Shown one piece after another: positions 36,687 through 45,152 of a stretch of DNA of 64,000 nucleotides. This stretch comes from Methylobacillus caricis (lineage in GTDB: Bacteria > Pseudomonadota > Gammaproteobacteria > Burkholderiales > Methylophilaceae). Each line of letters begins with the position of its first letter. Position 1 is the first letter of the stretch. Below the pieces are notes generated by a model. It made no database searches, was not told where the DNA came from, and saw only the letters and a program-made list of their open reading frames with translations. The DNA lies in assembly GCF_020532705.1 (NCBI RefSeq), contig NZ_JAJAVD010000004.1:310001-374000 (forward strand), in the 5' to 3' direction. The position numbers and the translations under genes are program-made.

Positions 36687-37345
36687 AACCGAGGGCAAGC
36701 GCAGCGATCAGTGATGCCAAGCGCTGTAGTTCCTGGATACCCATCTGACCGCGCCGAGCAGTGGAGCTTTCAGCGGAAATAGCCTTGCAGCATGTCTGAG
36801 CGATAGCGAGTTCTGCAAGGCCCGATGAAAGCGAGCAGCGCAGGGAATGTCGCGGGCAGCTGGGTCGCTTTTTCTTTCGTCTCATTTCTTTTGGCGAGAC
36901 AAAAGAAATAGGCTCGCCCGGCGGGGCGAAATCTGTCCTCTCGCCATAGAGATATGGCCTGAGTGAATTTAAAGTGCAGTCAGGAGATACATCCAAAATA
37001 ATTGGGTTAAACAATCCGGATAAAAGTAATGGTTGTAACTGCGGGAAGACGCTCTTCGCTTGCCAGCGAGTGTCTTTCTTTTACTTCGCCAAAATAAAGG
37101 CACCAAAGAAAACGAAGTTTCGGCGCAGCCAAAAGGCGACCCCGGAACCTGCGCCGGGAGCCAAGCTCCCGGTTCCCTGCGTTGCTCGCGCTGAATGGGG
37201 TCTTGCAGAACTCGCTATCGCTCAGACATGCATGCAAGTCCCATTCCATCCAGCCCTCCGCTACTCGGCACAGCCAGACGGGGATCCAAGAACCACAGCG
37301 ACTTGGCATCTTCCCGCTCACCATCGCCTTTGCCTGTTCTCGCTC
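36687..37345. repeat. Composite intergenic repeat, copy 1 (inverted arms)
   Basis: This gene-free stretch of about 660 bp is filled by a repeat also present at 53808-54440. A left arm (about 36687-36945) and a right arm (about 37050-37345) are imperfect inverted copies of each other around a variable centre. Landmarks are the perfect 9-bp hairpin TTTCTTTTG / CAAAAGAAA at 36885-36908, the CGCCCGGCGGGGCG box just after it, and the inverted match of GGGTCGC with GCGACCC. Short conserved frames inside it (containing FAPPGEPISFVSPKE) look like by-products of the repeat, not genes. No transposase is present. Confidence 0.75.
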
Positions 37346-38092
37346 TTATCGCAAGCACTGCCGATAGCTACTAAATGCCGCCCCCAGGCAGCTCTGGCAA
37401 GCGGTTGACGTCAAGGCACCACAACCGCTGTGGCAGGACAGTTGGGCAGCATCCAGTGTAGCGCCGCAAGCGGCATATTTGTCAGCATTGGCTCCGGCAT
37501 TCACTGGCGGCGGGTTCTCGGCTGTATTGGGCATCGTCGGGTTATTGCTGGTATCTTGAGGCAGGCCTCGATTGTTTGCCTGGCTGCTGCCTTCTGATTT
37601 CTGGTTGGCGACAAAGCGCCAGTCCTGATAGCTCTCGGCCCCTGAAAACCCTTCCAGTGACTGACTGAAATTGTCCTGCTTGAATGGCTTGAGCCTGGAA
37701 CGGCTATATACACCCACAATGCGCTCTTGCTCCTTGACCAGTCCCCAATCCTGGCTGGCCGTCATCGGATCTATGTAAATCCTGCGCAAGTAATGTGCGG
37801 GCTTGGGGCCGCGCTTGTCTGTCAACAACGCCGCCAGGGTGGGAGGATATTCCTTGATCGGACTGGGTGTCTCCTGATGATAACGGGCAATCGCCTGCCT
37901 GAACTGCTCCCCTGCAAACAGAAGTTCCTGCTCTTTTTCCCGCTGTGAAGCGGTATGCCAGGCCTGCCCGATGGCCGCAAGCCCAATGCCGCTGATTGCT
38001 ATCATCATGAGCAATCCAATATAAGTGAATCCCTGCGCTCCACCATGATGATGGAGCTTCATATGGCGATTATCAGGCCTACCATTCGCCAT
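37346..38092 (-). CDS. Type II secretion-type pseudopilin, atypical (no Glu5)
   Basis: This is the last gene of the T2SS-like operon, a protein of about 248 aa. I chose the ATG at 38092, which overlaps the previous gene; an ATG at 38062 is also possible. The prepilin cleavage region reads GGAQG-FTYIGLLMMIAISG, so the mature protein would start with Phe but has Gly where pseudopilins carry Glu5. The globular part keeps the GspG-like signature IDPMTASQDWGLV, then a long Ser/Asn/Pro-rich tail and a cysteine-rich end (YAACGATL, CHSGCGAL, ACQSCLGAAF, YRQCLR). Lack of Glu5 is typical of tip pseudopilins such as GspK, so a tip or capping role is possible. Confidence 0.75.
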   Translation of the reverse strand: MANGRPDNRHMKLHHHGGAQGFTYIGLLMMIAISGIGLAAIGQAWHTASQREKEQELLFAGEQFRQAIARYHQETPSPIKEYPPTLAALLTDKRGPKPAHYLRRIYIDPMTASQDWGLVKEQERIVGVYSRSRLKPFKQDNFSQSLEGFSGAESYQDWRFVANQKSEGSSQANNRGLPQDTSNNPTMPNTAENPPPVNAGANADKYAACGATLDAAQLSCHSGCGALTSTACQSCLGAAFSSYRQCLR

Positions 38093-38471
38093 ACTGCGAG
38101 CCATCCGCGGCAGTGCCTTCAGCTCCGCTGTGCAAGTCGTAGAGATTGCCGGGCAACTCCTCATCAGGCGGCACTACAATCCAGCTTTCAGCGCTTTCCG
38201 TGAGGGGATCAACCGGGATGGTCCGTATGTACTTACGCTCAGCCAGCTCCTCTAATGAGTCAGGATAACGCGCATTATCGGAATGGAATTTGTCTATGGC
38301 ATCCCGCACCACATAGAGGGTCTGCTTGAGCGCCGCCTCCTTGGCTCTGTCCACGCCATTGAAATAGCGCGGTGCCGCCACGGTGAGCAATAACATGAGG
38401 ATGGCCAGTACCACCAGCAACTCCACCAGGGTGAACCCGCTTGCAGGTATTCTGAAAAGGGACTTACGCAT
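38079..38471 (-). CDS. Type II secretion-type pseudopilin
   Basis: This prepilin-like protein of 130 aa starts at the ATG at 38471, preceded by GGGAG and overlapping the upstream stop as TGATG; GTG codons at 38474 and 38477 are alternatives. The cleavage motif is PASG-FTLVELLVVLAI with Glu5 present. The globular domain is GspG-like: DAIDKFHSDNARYPDSLEEL, then IPVDPLTESAESWIVV. It ends in YGEW, like the YREW end of the next pseudopilin upstream, suggesting a shared ancestor. It overlaps the last pseudopilin gene by 14 bp. Confidence 0.83.
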   Translation of the reverse strand: MRKSLFRIPASGFTLVELLVVLAILMLLLTVAAPRYFNGVDRAKEAALKQTLYVVRDAIDKFHSDNARYPDSLEELAERKYIRTIPVDPLTESAESWIVVPPDEELPGNLYDLHSGAEGTAADGSQYGEW

Positions 38472-38959
38472 CACCACTCCCGGTAGGCTATGCCATTGAG
38501 TCCGCTGGCCGTGCTCAACGAGTAAACGTCAAATACATCCGCACCGGCCTGCAGTGAATCCGGCGCACTTTCATAACTGCGCTTGCCCCAGGTTTCTTGG
38601 GCGGGAGCATGCTGATCGGGAAACATGGGATCGCGCGGCAGGCGGCGCAAAAAGCGAATCATGCGCTTTTTCTCGCTGCTGGCATCAGGCACCCCTTTAG
38701 CCAGCACTTCAAGGTTGGGCGGATAACCGGTTTCTTCAGCTGTGACAATAATCTTGCCTTCTTCCACCGCTTTTTTATAAGCATCTATCGCCGTGCGTAT
38801 TTCACGCAATGCAATGCGCAAGTCGGCCTCCTGCTGCCGCTTGACGCTCCACTGCCCCAGCGGGATCAAGGCGGTGGCAAGTATGCTGACTATCGTCAGC
38901 GTCACTACCAGCTCTATCAGCGTAAATCCCCGGAACTGCACCTGATGACGCATGCTCAT
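38471..38959 (-). CDS. Type II secretion-type pseudopilin
   Basis: This prepilin-like protein of 162 aa has the processing site QFRG-FTLIELVVTLTI with Glu5. A helix (DLRIALREIRTAIDAYKK) and a GspG-like globular part with RRLPRDPMFPDQ follow, then an end resembling the major pseudopilin (VFDVYSLSTASGLNGI). It starts 6 bp after the secretin stop. It is one of three pseudopilins at the end of the operon, in addition to the GspG at the beginning, so the predicted pseudopilus has four subunit types. Confidence 0.84.
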   Translation of the reverse strand: MSMRHQVQFRGFTLIELVVTLTIVSILATALIPLGQWSVKRQQEADLRIALREIRTAIDAYKKAVEEGKIIVTAEETGYPPNLEVLAKGVPDASSEKKRMIRFLRRLPRDPMFPDQHAPAQETWGKRSYESAPDSLQAGADVFDVYSLSTASGLNGIAYREW

Positions 38960-38965
38960 GCCGTT

Positions 38966-40903
38966 TTACCTTTGAGGCTGGGGCGGTACTACTACAGGTG
39001 GCGCCACCGGCGGCACAACCGGCTTGGGTTGCGTGGACATGAAGTTGTCCTGGCTCAGGTCATTGCTTTCCGTCTGGACCGCCTCCGGTTCTGCAGCAGG
39101 CTCAGGTGGAGTTTCCGCCGGCTGTAAACGCTGCATCATGATCTCGCGCGTCGTCATGGTGCCACTGCCGGTGCCTGGCGCCACGATCTGGGGATGGTCG
39201 CTAATGCCGGTTTCGGTCCCAGACCAGTACTCCATCACCTCGGACTCAGGACGGCTGATGTTGTTGACTACGCGTGGCGTGATCGCGAGCACGATCTCGG
39301 TTTTCTTGCGGTTATCAATCTGGTTGGAGAACAAGCGTCCCAGCAAGGGAATATCGCCCAGGCCGGGCAAGCGGCTGGTGTTCTTGCGTTCCTCGTCATT
39401 GATCAGCCCGGCAAGAATCTGCGTCTCACCATTCTTCAGACGTAGCAGCGTGCTCGCATTTCGGGTGCCTATCTGGTAGACCACGCCGCCGCCGCTGAGC
39501 GTGGTTGAGCTGCCCAGGGAAGAAACCTCCAGCGCAATCTTGATATTGACGAAGTCATCCAGTGTAATGCGCGGCTCGGCTTCCAGCTTGAGGCCCACGT
39601 CGATGTACTGGACAGTTTGAGAAGATCCCACGCCAGCCGTCGCCACCGTGGTAATGACGGGCACCTTGTCGCCGACCAGCACCTGTGCCTTGTCGTTGTT
39701 GCGCACCCGTATGCGCGGATTGGCGAGGATATTGACATCGCCGGTGGTTTTCCTGAAATTCAGGCTGGGGTTGGCATCAAACAAATAAGTGCTGGAGTTG
39801 TTGCTGCGCATTGCCTCGATTGACAGTCCAGCCGATGCAGTCAGCGAAGTGGGATACTCGATGCCTAGCTCCTGCAGGCGCTCGCGCGTGACTTCCATCA
39901 CCTCTATTTCCAGCATCACTTCCGGGTCGGCCAGGTCATTCGCGGCCACCAGCTTTTCAGCAATGCGTACGACATCGGGCGTATCGCGGATCACGATCAT
40001 GTTGAGGCGCTCATCCGTGTGGATATCCTTGGTCTTGAGCATGGTCTTGACCATGGCGGAGACATCCTTGGCCTTGGCATTGGTGAGGTAAAAACTGCGT
40101 ATCACCAGGTCCTGGTAATCCTTGAGCTTGGCAGCGGTGTTGGGGAACACCAGTGCCGTATTTTCCGACAGCACCTTTTTCTGCAGCCCATTAGTCGCCA
40201 GCACCATTTCTATGGCGTCTTCTATCGGCGCTTTCTTGATAAATACCGTCGCCTTGGTCTCGGGCTTGATGTCCTTGTCCAAAATGAAATTAATGCCGGT
40301 GGCACGCGACAATGCCTCAAACACCATCTTGATATTGGCATCGCGCAATTCCAGCGTCACCGGCTTGTTGAATGCCGGTTTCAGGCGTGGCGGCTCCATG
40401 CGCACAGTGGCACGCTTCTGTTTTATTTCGCGCTGCAGCCTAAGCGCGGCTTCATGATTTGGTGCCTCCAGCAATACCTGGCGCAATTTATCCCGCGCTT
40501 CCTCTACTTCATTTTTTTCCAGCAGGCTGGTGGCGACATCCACCATCTCGGCATGCTTGCGCTGGCTATCGATCAATATCTTGCCGGACTGCGCACGCGG
40601 GTTATCAGGATCAATTGCCAGCACACGCTGGTAAAGCTCGCCTGCATCCGCCATGCGGTTATCGCGCAAGGCGGCTTCCGCCTCCGTCAATAACTGGGTG
40701 ACGCCCTGTTCCCTGGCCACCAGCATATTCTTTTTTTCCGGCAGGCTTTCCGGCTTTTTTTCGTGCAGCTTGCGCGTGTTGGCAATCTTTTCCTCAGGCG
40801 TATCTCCAGGAAACCCAGGCTTGGGCCACGGAGTCAGCGCGCAGCCAGACAAGACCGCACACAAGAGGTAAGCAAGACTGTGCCACGTAAAACTCAACCG
40901 CAT
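38966..40903 (-). CDS. Secretin (GspD/PilQ family), lipoprotein
   Basis: This is the outer-membrane secretin of 645 aa, the exit pore of the secretion machine. A lipoprotein signal ends at LLCAVLSGC. Residues about 60-165 look like helical TPR-type repeats (AALRDNRMADAGELYQRVL, NEVEEARDKLRQVLLEAP). An N-domain with STN-like FNKPVTLELRDANIKMVFEA precedes the N1-type domain (RSFYLTNAKAKDVSAMVKTM). The secretin core includes DKVPVITTVATAG and the conserved ITPRVVNN. A Pro-rich tail ends the protein. The TPR-plus-secretin layout resembles MSHA-type and PilQ-like secretins more than classical GspD. Its start follows the upstream stop directly (TAAATG). Confidence 0.88.
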   Translation of the reverse strand: MRLSFTWHSLAYLLCAVLSGCALTPWPKPGFPGDTPEEKIANTRKLHEKKPESLPEKKNMLVAREQGVTQLLTEAEAALRDNRMADAGELYQRVLAIDPDNPRAQSGKILIDSQRKHAEMVDVATSLLEKNEVEEARDKLRQVLLEAPNHEAALRLQREIKQKRATVRMEPPRLKPAFNKPVTLELRDANIKMVFEALSRATGINFILDKDIKPETKATVFIKKAPIEDAIEMVLATNGLQKKVLSENTALVFPNTAAKLKDYQDLVIRSFYLTNAKAKDVSAMVKTMLKTKDIHTDERLNMIVIRDTPDVVRIAEKLVAANDLADPEVMLEIEVMEVTRERLQELGIEYPTSLTASAGLSIEAMRSNNSSTYLFDANPSLNFRKTTGDVNILANPRIRVRNNDKAQVLVGDKVPVITTVATAGVGSSQTVQYIDVGLKLEAEPRITLDDFVNIKIALEVSSLGSSTTLSGGGVVYQIGTRNASTLLRLKNGETQILAGLINDEERKNTSRLPGLGDIPLLGRLFSNQIDNRKKTEIVLAITPRVVNNISRPESEVMEYWSGTETGISDHPQIVAPGTGSGTMTTREIMMQRLQPAETPPEPAAEPEAVQTESNDLSQDNFMSTQPKPVVPPVAPPVVVPPQPQR

Positions 40904-41515
40904 TTAAAGATTCCCCTGTAAATCATCCGGATTACCCGGTAGGTGGCCGGCAGGACCAGCAGTCACGGCCAGATTTTTTTTCTTGAGCAAGGTTTTGCCC
41001 AGATTGAGCGGCAGGTATGTCAGCTGCAGGCTGTTGTCATCCTCTTTATCAAGGCGCCAGCTGCGGTCTATCGATTCTCCCACCGCGACGGAGTAGAGCC
41101 GGGTCGTCGAAGCCAGCAATATCACTGTCCCGCCAGGCCCGTCTTCCAGTTTGCCGATATAGGCAAAGGACGGCTCAGGTGCCACTGGCGCGGGAGGGGC
41201 CAGTTCTTCCGCGGTTTTCACCGGAGGCACATACCAGCTGTGCGATTTGAACAGATCAGCTTCTTGGATAGATTCTCCCTGGAATTTTCTGCCCTGCAGC
41301 GCCTGCCAGTTGAGGTATTGATCATGGCTCGTTTCAGCTTGGCGAGCATCAGCATGCGGAATATCAGGCCCTGCAGGACGATCAACCACCGCAATCGGTT
41401 TGCGCTCAACAGCCAATAAATCACCGTCGTCACTATCCTCCATGGAAAATACCAACGCGATTGTTGCCAACAAGGCAAGCGCCATGCCCCATTGACGCTT
41501 GGTGAAGGTATTCAT
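40904..41515 (-). CDS. Inner-membrane secretion protein, GspC/PilP-like
   Basis: This protein of 203 aa has one N-terminal transmembrane segment (WGMALALLATIALVFSM) and a periplasmic remainder. A Pro/Ala-rich linker (LAPPAPVAPEP) leads to a small beta domain (SFAYIGKLEDGPGGTVILLA, YSVAVGESIDRSWRL) resembling the homology region of GspC and PilP, which contact the secretin. Its place between the PilO-like gene and the secretin matches pilP in pilMNOPQ and supports that reading. It overlaps the pilO-like gene as ATGA and abuts the secretin. Similar proteins carry an unhelpful label in databases (secretion system X), as far as I recall. Confidence 0.7.
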   Translation of the reverse strand: MNTFTKRQWGMALALLATIALVFSMEDSDDGDLLAVERKPIAVVDRPAGPDIPHADARQAETSHDQYLNWQALQGRKFQGESIQEADLFKSHSWYVPPVKTAEELAPPAPVAPEPSFAYIGKLEDGPGGTVILLASTTRLYSVAVGESIDRSWRLDKEDDNSLQLTYLPLNLGKTLLKKKNLAVTAGPAGHLPGNPDDLQGNL

Positions 41516-42096
41516 GACGCACGCTTCCTGATAAAGAACACTAGGCGCAAGCGTGTTTTCACCTGGTTTTCCGCCACTTCCCCGCGCTCGAAGCTCAATT
41601 CGTCCAAGGCCACATTGGGCAGGCTGTCCAGGATGTCCAGCACCAATGCTTTAACCTGCTGATAACTGCCAACCACCGGCACATTGGCTTCAAAGCTGCG
41701 CAATACCCCCTGTTTTTTTTCCACCAGTGTGTATTCGCCCTTATGCACTTCCAGGCCATGTCCCTGCGCCAGGCGGAACAGCACGCCGAGCTCATCGCTC
41801 AGCTGCTCTATGCCAGAAAATCTGGCTTCAAACGTCGCTAACTCTTTTTCCAGGCCCTGCTCAGGCGTGACAACCGCCACCTGCGTTTTTGGTTGCTGGC
41901 GATATGACTGCTTGAGCTGCTCCTGCATATCCTTGAGTTCTCCACGCACCGGGAGGATGACACCAGCAATCAGCACGCTGGCAAGCAATGCCAGTACAAT
42001 CACCGAGACGCCTTGCCAGCCCAGTCGAAAATACACGCGGCGCAAACTCCAGGTAAGCCTGCTGAACTCCAACGATCGATTCAGCGCAGCGGTCAT
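41512..42096 (-). CDS. PilO/GspM-like inner-membrane protein
   Basis: This protein of 194 aa has a cytoplasmic N-terminus, one transmembrane helix (VSVIVLALLASVLIAGVILP), a periplasmic coiled coil (RGELKDMQEQLKQSYRQQ) and a ferredoxin-like C-terminal fold. In pilus and T2SS assemblies PilO/GspM pairs with PilN/GspL to form the alignment platform between ATPase and secretin. ATGA overlaps on both sides show tight translational coupling. The assignment rests on position and topology more than on strong motifs. Confidence 0.77.
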   Translation of the reverse strand: MTAALNRSLEFSRLTWSLRRVYFRLGWQGVSVIVLALLASVLIAGVILPVRGELKDMQEQLKQSYRQQPKTQVAVVTPEQGLEKELATFEARFSGIEQLSDELGVLFRLAQGHGLEVHKGEYTLVEKKQGVLRSFEANVPVVGSYQQVKALVLDILDSLPNVALDELSFERGEVAENQVKTRLRLVFFIRKRAS

Positions 42097-42647
42097 GACA
42101 CCTGACTCCAGCGCGCACTGATGCCAAATTGCACAGAGCGGCTTACTCCAGTCCCTTGTGCTTCTTCGATGATTTCATGCTTATCCAGCACCACATCCCT
42201 CATTTCAGGGATCAGTTCCAAGCGCTTGATATAAGCCAGCAATGCTGGGATATCCTTGGCTTCACCACTGAGTCGCAAGCGCCCCTTGCCCGCATCCGGG
42301 CGTATGGAGAGAATGGCCACATCCACACTAATGGCTTGTTCCAGCCGACCAAGCATGGCAGGCCAGGGGCGACCTAACTGTTCCAGCACCAGGTTGGCCT
42401 GCTTGATCTGCATTTTCTGCCCAGCTGACAAAGCTTCCGGCTTGATTTTCTGAACTTCTACTGGACGCGCCGCTGCCTGCCGGGTACTCAACTCCTGCTG
42501 CAAGGCATCGCGCTGATCTCGCATCTCGACAGATTTCCAGCCAACCAATAGCGCCAGCAGCAATGTCGCGCCAAACAACCAATTGGACAGACGCCATAAA
42601 TGGTGTTGATCTGCATAATCAAGCTGGATTTTTATTGCTGTCCTCAT
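42093..42647 (-). CDS. PilN-like inner-membrane protein
   Basis: This protein of 184 aa has a short cytoplasmic N-terminus (IKIQLDYADQHHLWRLSNWL), a transmembrane helix (FGATLLLALLVGWKSVEM), a coiled coil (DQRDALQQELSTRQAAA) and a periplasmic fold with VDVAILSIRPDAGKGRLRLS and IPALLAYIKRLELIPEM, typical of PilN and the C-terminal half of GspL. It is coupled to the genes before and after it by 4-bp overlaps. In a classical T2SS, GspL is one protein; here its function is split as in type IV pili. Confidence 0.82.
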   Translation of the reverse strand: MRTAIKIQLDYADQHHLWRLSNWLFGATLLLALLVGWKSVEMRDQRDALQQELSTRQAAARPVEVQKIKPEALSAGQKMQIKQANLVLEQLGRPWPAMLGRLEQAISVDVAILSIRPDAGKGRLRLSGEAKDIPALLAYIKRLELIPEMRDVVLDKHEIIEEAQGTGVSRSVQFGISARWSQVS

Positions 42648-43489
42648 ACCGACAGCACCAGCGCAGCGCCAAAATAATCGTTGCCGATGGCAGATTGCAA
42701 ACGAGCAGGCAACCCCGGTTTCACCAATGTATGATGCGATCCAGCGAGCAGGCTGGCAGTGGAGGCAGACTCCAGCGCACAGACTTGTACCGGCGTATCC
42801 GCAGGTAATTCAAACTGCATGCGCAAACGTGAGACATGGCTTTGCAACAGCACTGGCCAGTCTGCACCCGCGCGCTGTTGCTGCACAGCAACCCAGCTAC
42901 CTGATTGCCATGCGAGCAGGCATAGGCGCTGCGGCTCCGCCAGCGCAAATATGCCATCGCCAGCCGGGCTGGCTGACTGGTTATAGGCAGCCATCAAATA
43001 GGGCTGTACCGATACCAGGCTGGCCCCGGCAGACTTCAGGTGTAAGCGCAACATCTGCGTCAATTCACGGTCCAGGGCGCTTGCTAGCGCGCTCCCGCCG
43101 ACAGCAGCGAGACTCAGCTGCAACTCCCAGTCTGCCACTGCAGCCCCGTGCACACGTTCAAACGCATACCGGCAAAGGCTTTGCCTTTCTGCACGGCTGG
43201 TTGCGCCATCAGGGTTGGGCACAATCGCGTAGCGCATGAAATGATTGGAAATCAATACCCTGGCCGACAACCCGCCTGCACCAGCCTGGCTCAGGGCCTG
43301 GGGCAGGCTTTCCAGCACCGGCTGCCATGCGCCATTGGCCGTGGCAATCTCCAGTATGCCTTTATCTTCCACCTGGATATTCAATCCGCGCCTGGTACGC
43401 AGCCAGACAATACGGTCCGGATAAAGGGCCAATGTAATGGAAGACAACAAGCGGCGAGGCCGCCATTGCTCAAGCCACGAAGGTGACAC
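42644..43489 (-). CDS. PilM-like actin-fold protein (GspL cytoplasmic half)
   Basis: This cytoplasmic protein of about 281 aa is predicted to link the ATPase to the PilN/PilO platform. I chose the GTG at 43489 because GGAGGAG lies 7 bases before it. The longer frame from 43519 would overlap the ATPase gene by 50 bp instead of 20 and has no better signal. The start region (LSSITLALYPDRIVWLRTRRG) and a later pattern (GDGIFALAEPQRLCLLAWQSG) fit the actin-like GspL/PilM fold. It lacks an obvious full ATP-binding signature, as is usual in GspL. Confidence 0.72.
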   Translation of the reverse strand: MSPSWLEQWRPRRLLSSITLALYPDRIVWLRTRRGLNIQVEDKGILEIATANGAWQPVLESLPQALSQAGAGGLSARVLISNHFMRYAIVPNPDGATSRAERQSLCRYAFERVHGAAVADWELQLSLAAVGGSALASALDRELTQMLRLHLKSAGASLVSVQPYLMAAYNQSASPAGDGIFALAEPQRLCLLAWQSGSWVAVQQQRAGADWPVLLQSHVSRLRMQFELPADTPVQVCALESASTASLLAGSHHTLVKPGLPARLQSAIGNDYFGAALVLSV

Positions 43490-45152
43490 GGTTGATCTCC
43501 TCCAGGGTGGTCTCGCCACGTGCCACCGACTCGAGCGCTGCCTCGCGCAAGCTCTTCATGCCGCGCGCACGGCCGGCATCCTTCAGTTTCCTCAAAGGCT
43601 CGCGCGCAATGATCATCTCGCGCAATTCGTCATCCAGCGCCAACAACTCGGCAATCGCCTTGCGGCCGCGATAGCCACTGCCGCGGCAATGGCCGCAGCC
43701 TTTGCCTTGGCGGAAACGATAATGCGCCGTCTCCTCGCGCTTCAGACGTGATTGCACCATCAATTCATCACTGGGCGTCACATCTTCAGCGCAATGCGGG
43801 CAGACCAGGCGCACCAGGCGCTGCGCCATCACGCCATTGAGGGCTGCCACCAGGCTGTATGCCTCCACGTTCATATGCAGAAAACGGCTGATCACATCAA
43901 ATACGTTATTGGCGTGCAGGGTGGTAAATACCAAGTGACCTGTCAGGGCCGACTGCACGGCAATCTGTGCTGTTTCCGGGTCACGGATTTCCCCCACCAT
44001 GATCTTGTCAGGATCGTGCCGCAAGATGGAACGCAGCCCCCGTGCAAAAGTCAGGCCCTTCTTTTCATTGACCGGGATCTGCAGCACGCCGGGCAATTGA
44101 TACTCCACCGGGTCTTCAATCGTGATGATCTTGTCATGGCCGTGATTCACTTCGCTGATGGCAGCATAGAGCGAGGTGGTCTTGCCGGAACCTGTAGGGC
44201 CGGTGACCAGCACCATGCCATAAGGCTCGCTGACAAGGTGGCGAAACTCCTCGATGATGTAGTCATCAAACCCGAGCTGCTTGAGGGACAGTCCCTTGGC
44301 CTGGTCTGAGAGCGACTTGCGGTCCAACACGCGCAACACCGCATCCTCGCCGTAGATACTGGGCATGATGGAGACACGGAAATCCACGTCACGTCCCTGC
44401 ATCATGACCTTGAAACGGCCATCCTGCGGCACCCGCCGCTCTGCAATATCCAGCTCTGCCAGTATCTTGACGCGGGAGATGGCCTGTTCCGCCATGTCAG
44501 CCCCCTGCATGCTTCCGACATGGGCCAGCACGCCGTCAATGCGGTACTTGACTACCAGCCCGGCGGCAACGCTCTCCATGTGAATATCGCTGGCACCCGC
44601 CTTCAATGCGTCATACAGCGTGGAGTTCACCATCCGTATTACCGGGCTGCTATCGGCATTGATACTTTGCAGGCTCAGGTGCTCCACATCCGTTGCCCTG
44701 GCCTCGCTGATCTCATTGCCAGCCAGCATGCTGCCATCCATGGCGCGCATGCTTTCCTCGTGGCGGCTGAGATAGGCCTGGATATCAGTGAAATGCGCAA
44801 GGCAGGTGGAAAATCCTGCAGGCAGCCACTCGGTAGCCCAGTCGAATACCGTGTTGTCGAATGGATTGGATACCACCAGCAGCAAGTGCTCACCATCTCG
44901 CAATGGCAGGCACTGATAGCGGCTGGCCAGGCTGAAGCTCATGGCGTCGAACGCTGGCTGCATCCGATGCAGCTCATCCATGGCAAGCGACTGCAAACCT
45001 GTCGCTTGCGCTAGTGCCTGCCCGAAATCGGCATCCTGCAGGTCAGCCACGTTCTGCAGCATCTCTATCAATGGGTGGCCACTGCTGGCAGCCAGCGAGC
45101 GGGCCTGCTGCATATGCTCGCGGGAAAAGAGCACCGGCGTTTCCAGATTCAT
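43470..45152 (-). CDS. GspE/PilB-family secretion ATPase
   Basis: This cytoplasmic hexameric ATPase of 560 aa drives pseudopilus assembly. An N-terminal GspE_N domain is followed by the catalytic core: Walker A GPTGSGKTTSLY, Asp box IITIEDPVEYQL, Walker B region ILRHDPDKIMVGEIRDPETA and His box ALTGHLVFTTLHANN. A zinc-binding CPHC/CGHC tetracysteine near the C-terminus is typical of GspE. All catalytic motifs are intact. The start overlaps the GspF stop as ATGA. Confidence 0.93.
   Translation of the reverse strand: MNLETPVLFSREHMQQARSLAASSGHPLIEMLQNVADLQDADFGQALAQATGLQSLAMDELHRMQPAFDAMSFSLASRYQCLPLRDGEHLLLVVSNPFDNTVFDWATEWLPAGFSTCLAHFTDIQAYLSRHEESMRAMDGSMLAGNEISEARATDVEHLSLQSINADSSPVIRMVNSTLYDALKAGASDIHMESVAAGLVVKYRIDGVLAHVGSMQGADMAEQAISRVKILAELDIAERRVPQDGRFKVMMQGRDVDFRVSIMPSIYGEDAVLRVLDRKSLSDQAKGLSLKQLGFDDYIIEEFRHLVSEPYGMVLVTGPTGSGKTTSLYAAISEVNHGHDKIITIEDPVEYQLPGVLQIPVNEKKGLTFARGLRSILRHDPDKIMVGEIRDPETAQIAVQSALTGHLVFTTLHANNVFDVISRFLHMNVEAYSLVAALNGVMAQRLVRLVCPHCAEDVTPSDELMVQSRLKREETAHYRFRQGKGCGHCRGSGYRGRKAIAELLALDDELREMIIAREPLRKLKDAGRARGMKSLREAALESVARGETTLEEINRVTFVA

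Noticed and set aside
36658-37014. 118-aa frame containing FAPPGEPISFVSPKE
   Set aside because: It lies within the composite repeat and has a counterpart in copy 2; conservation follows the DNA repeat, with no start signal or domain.
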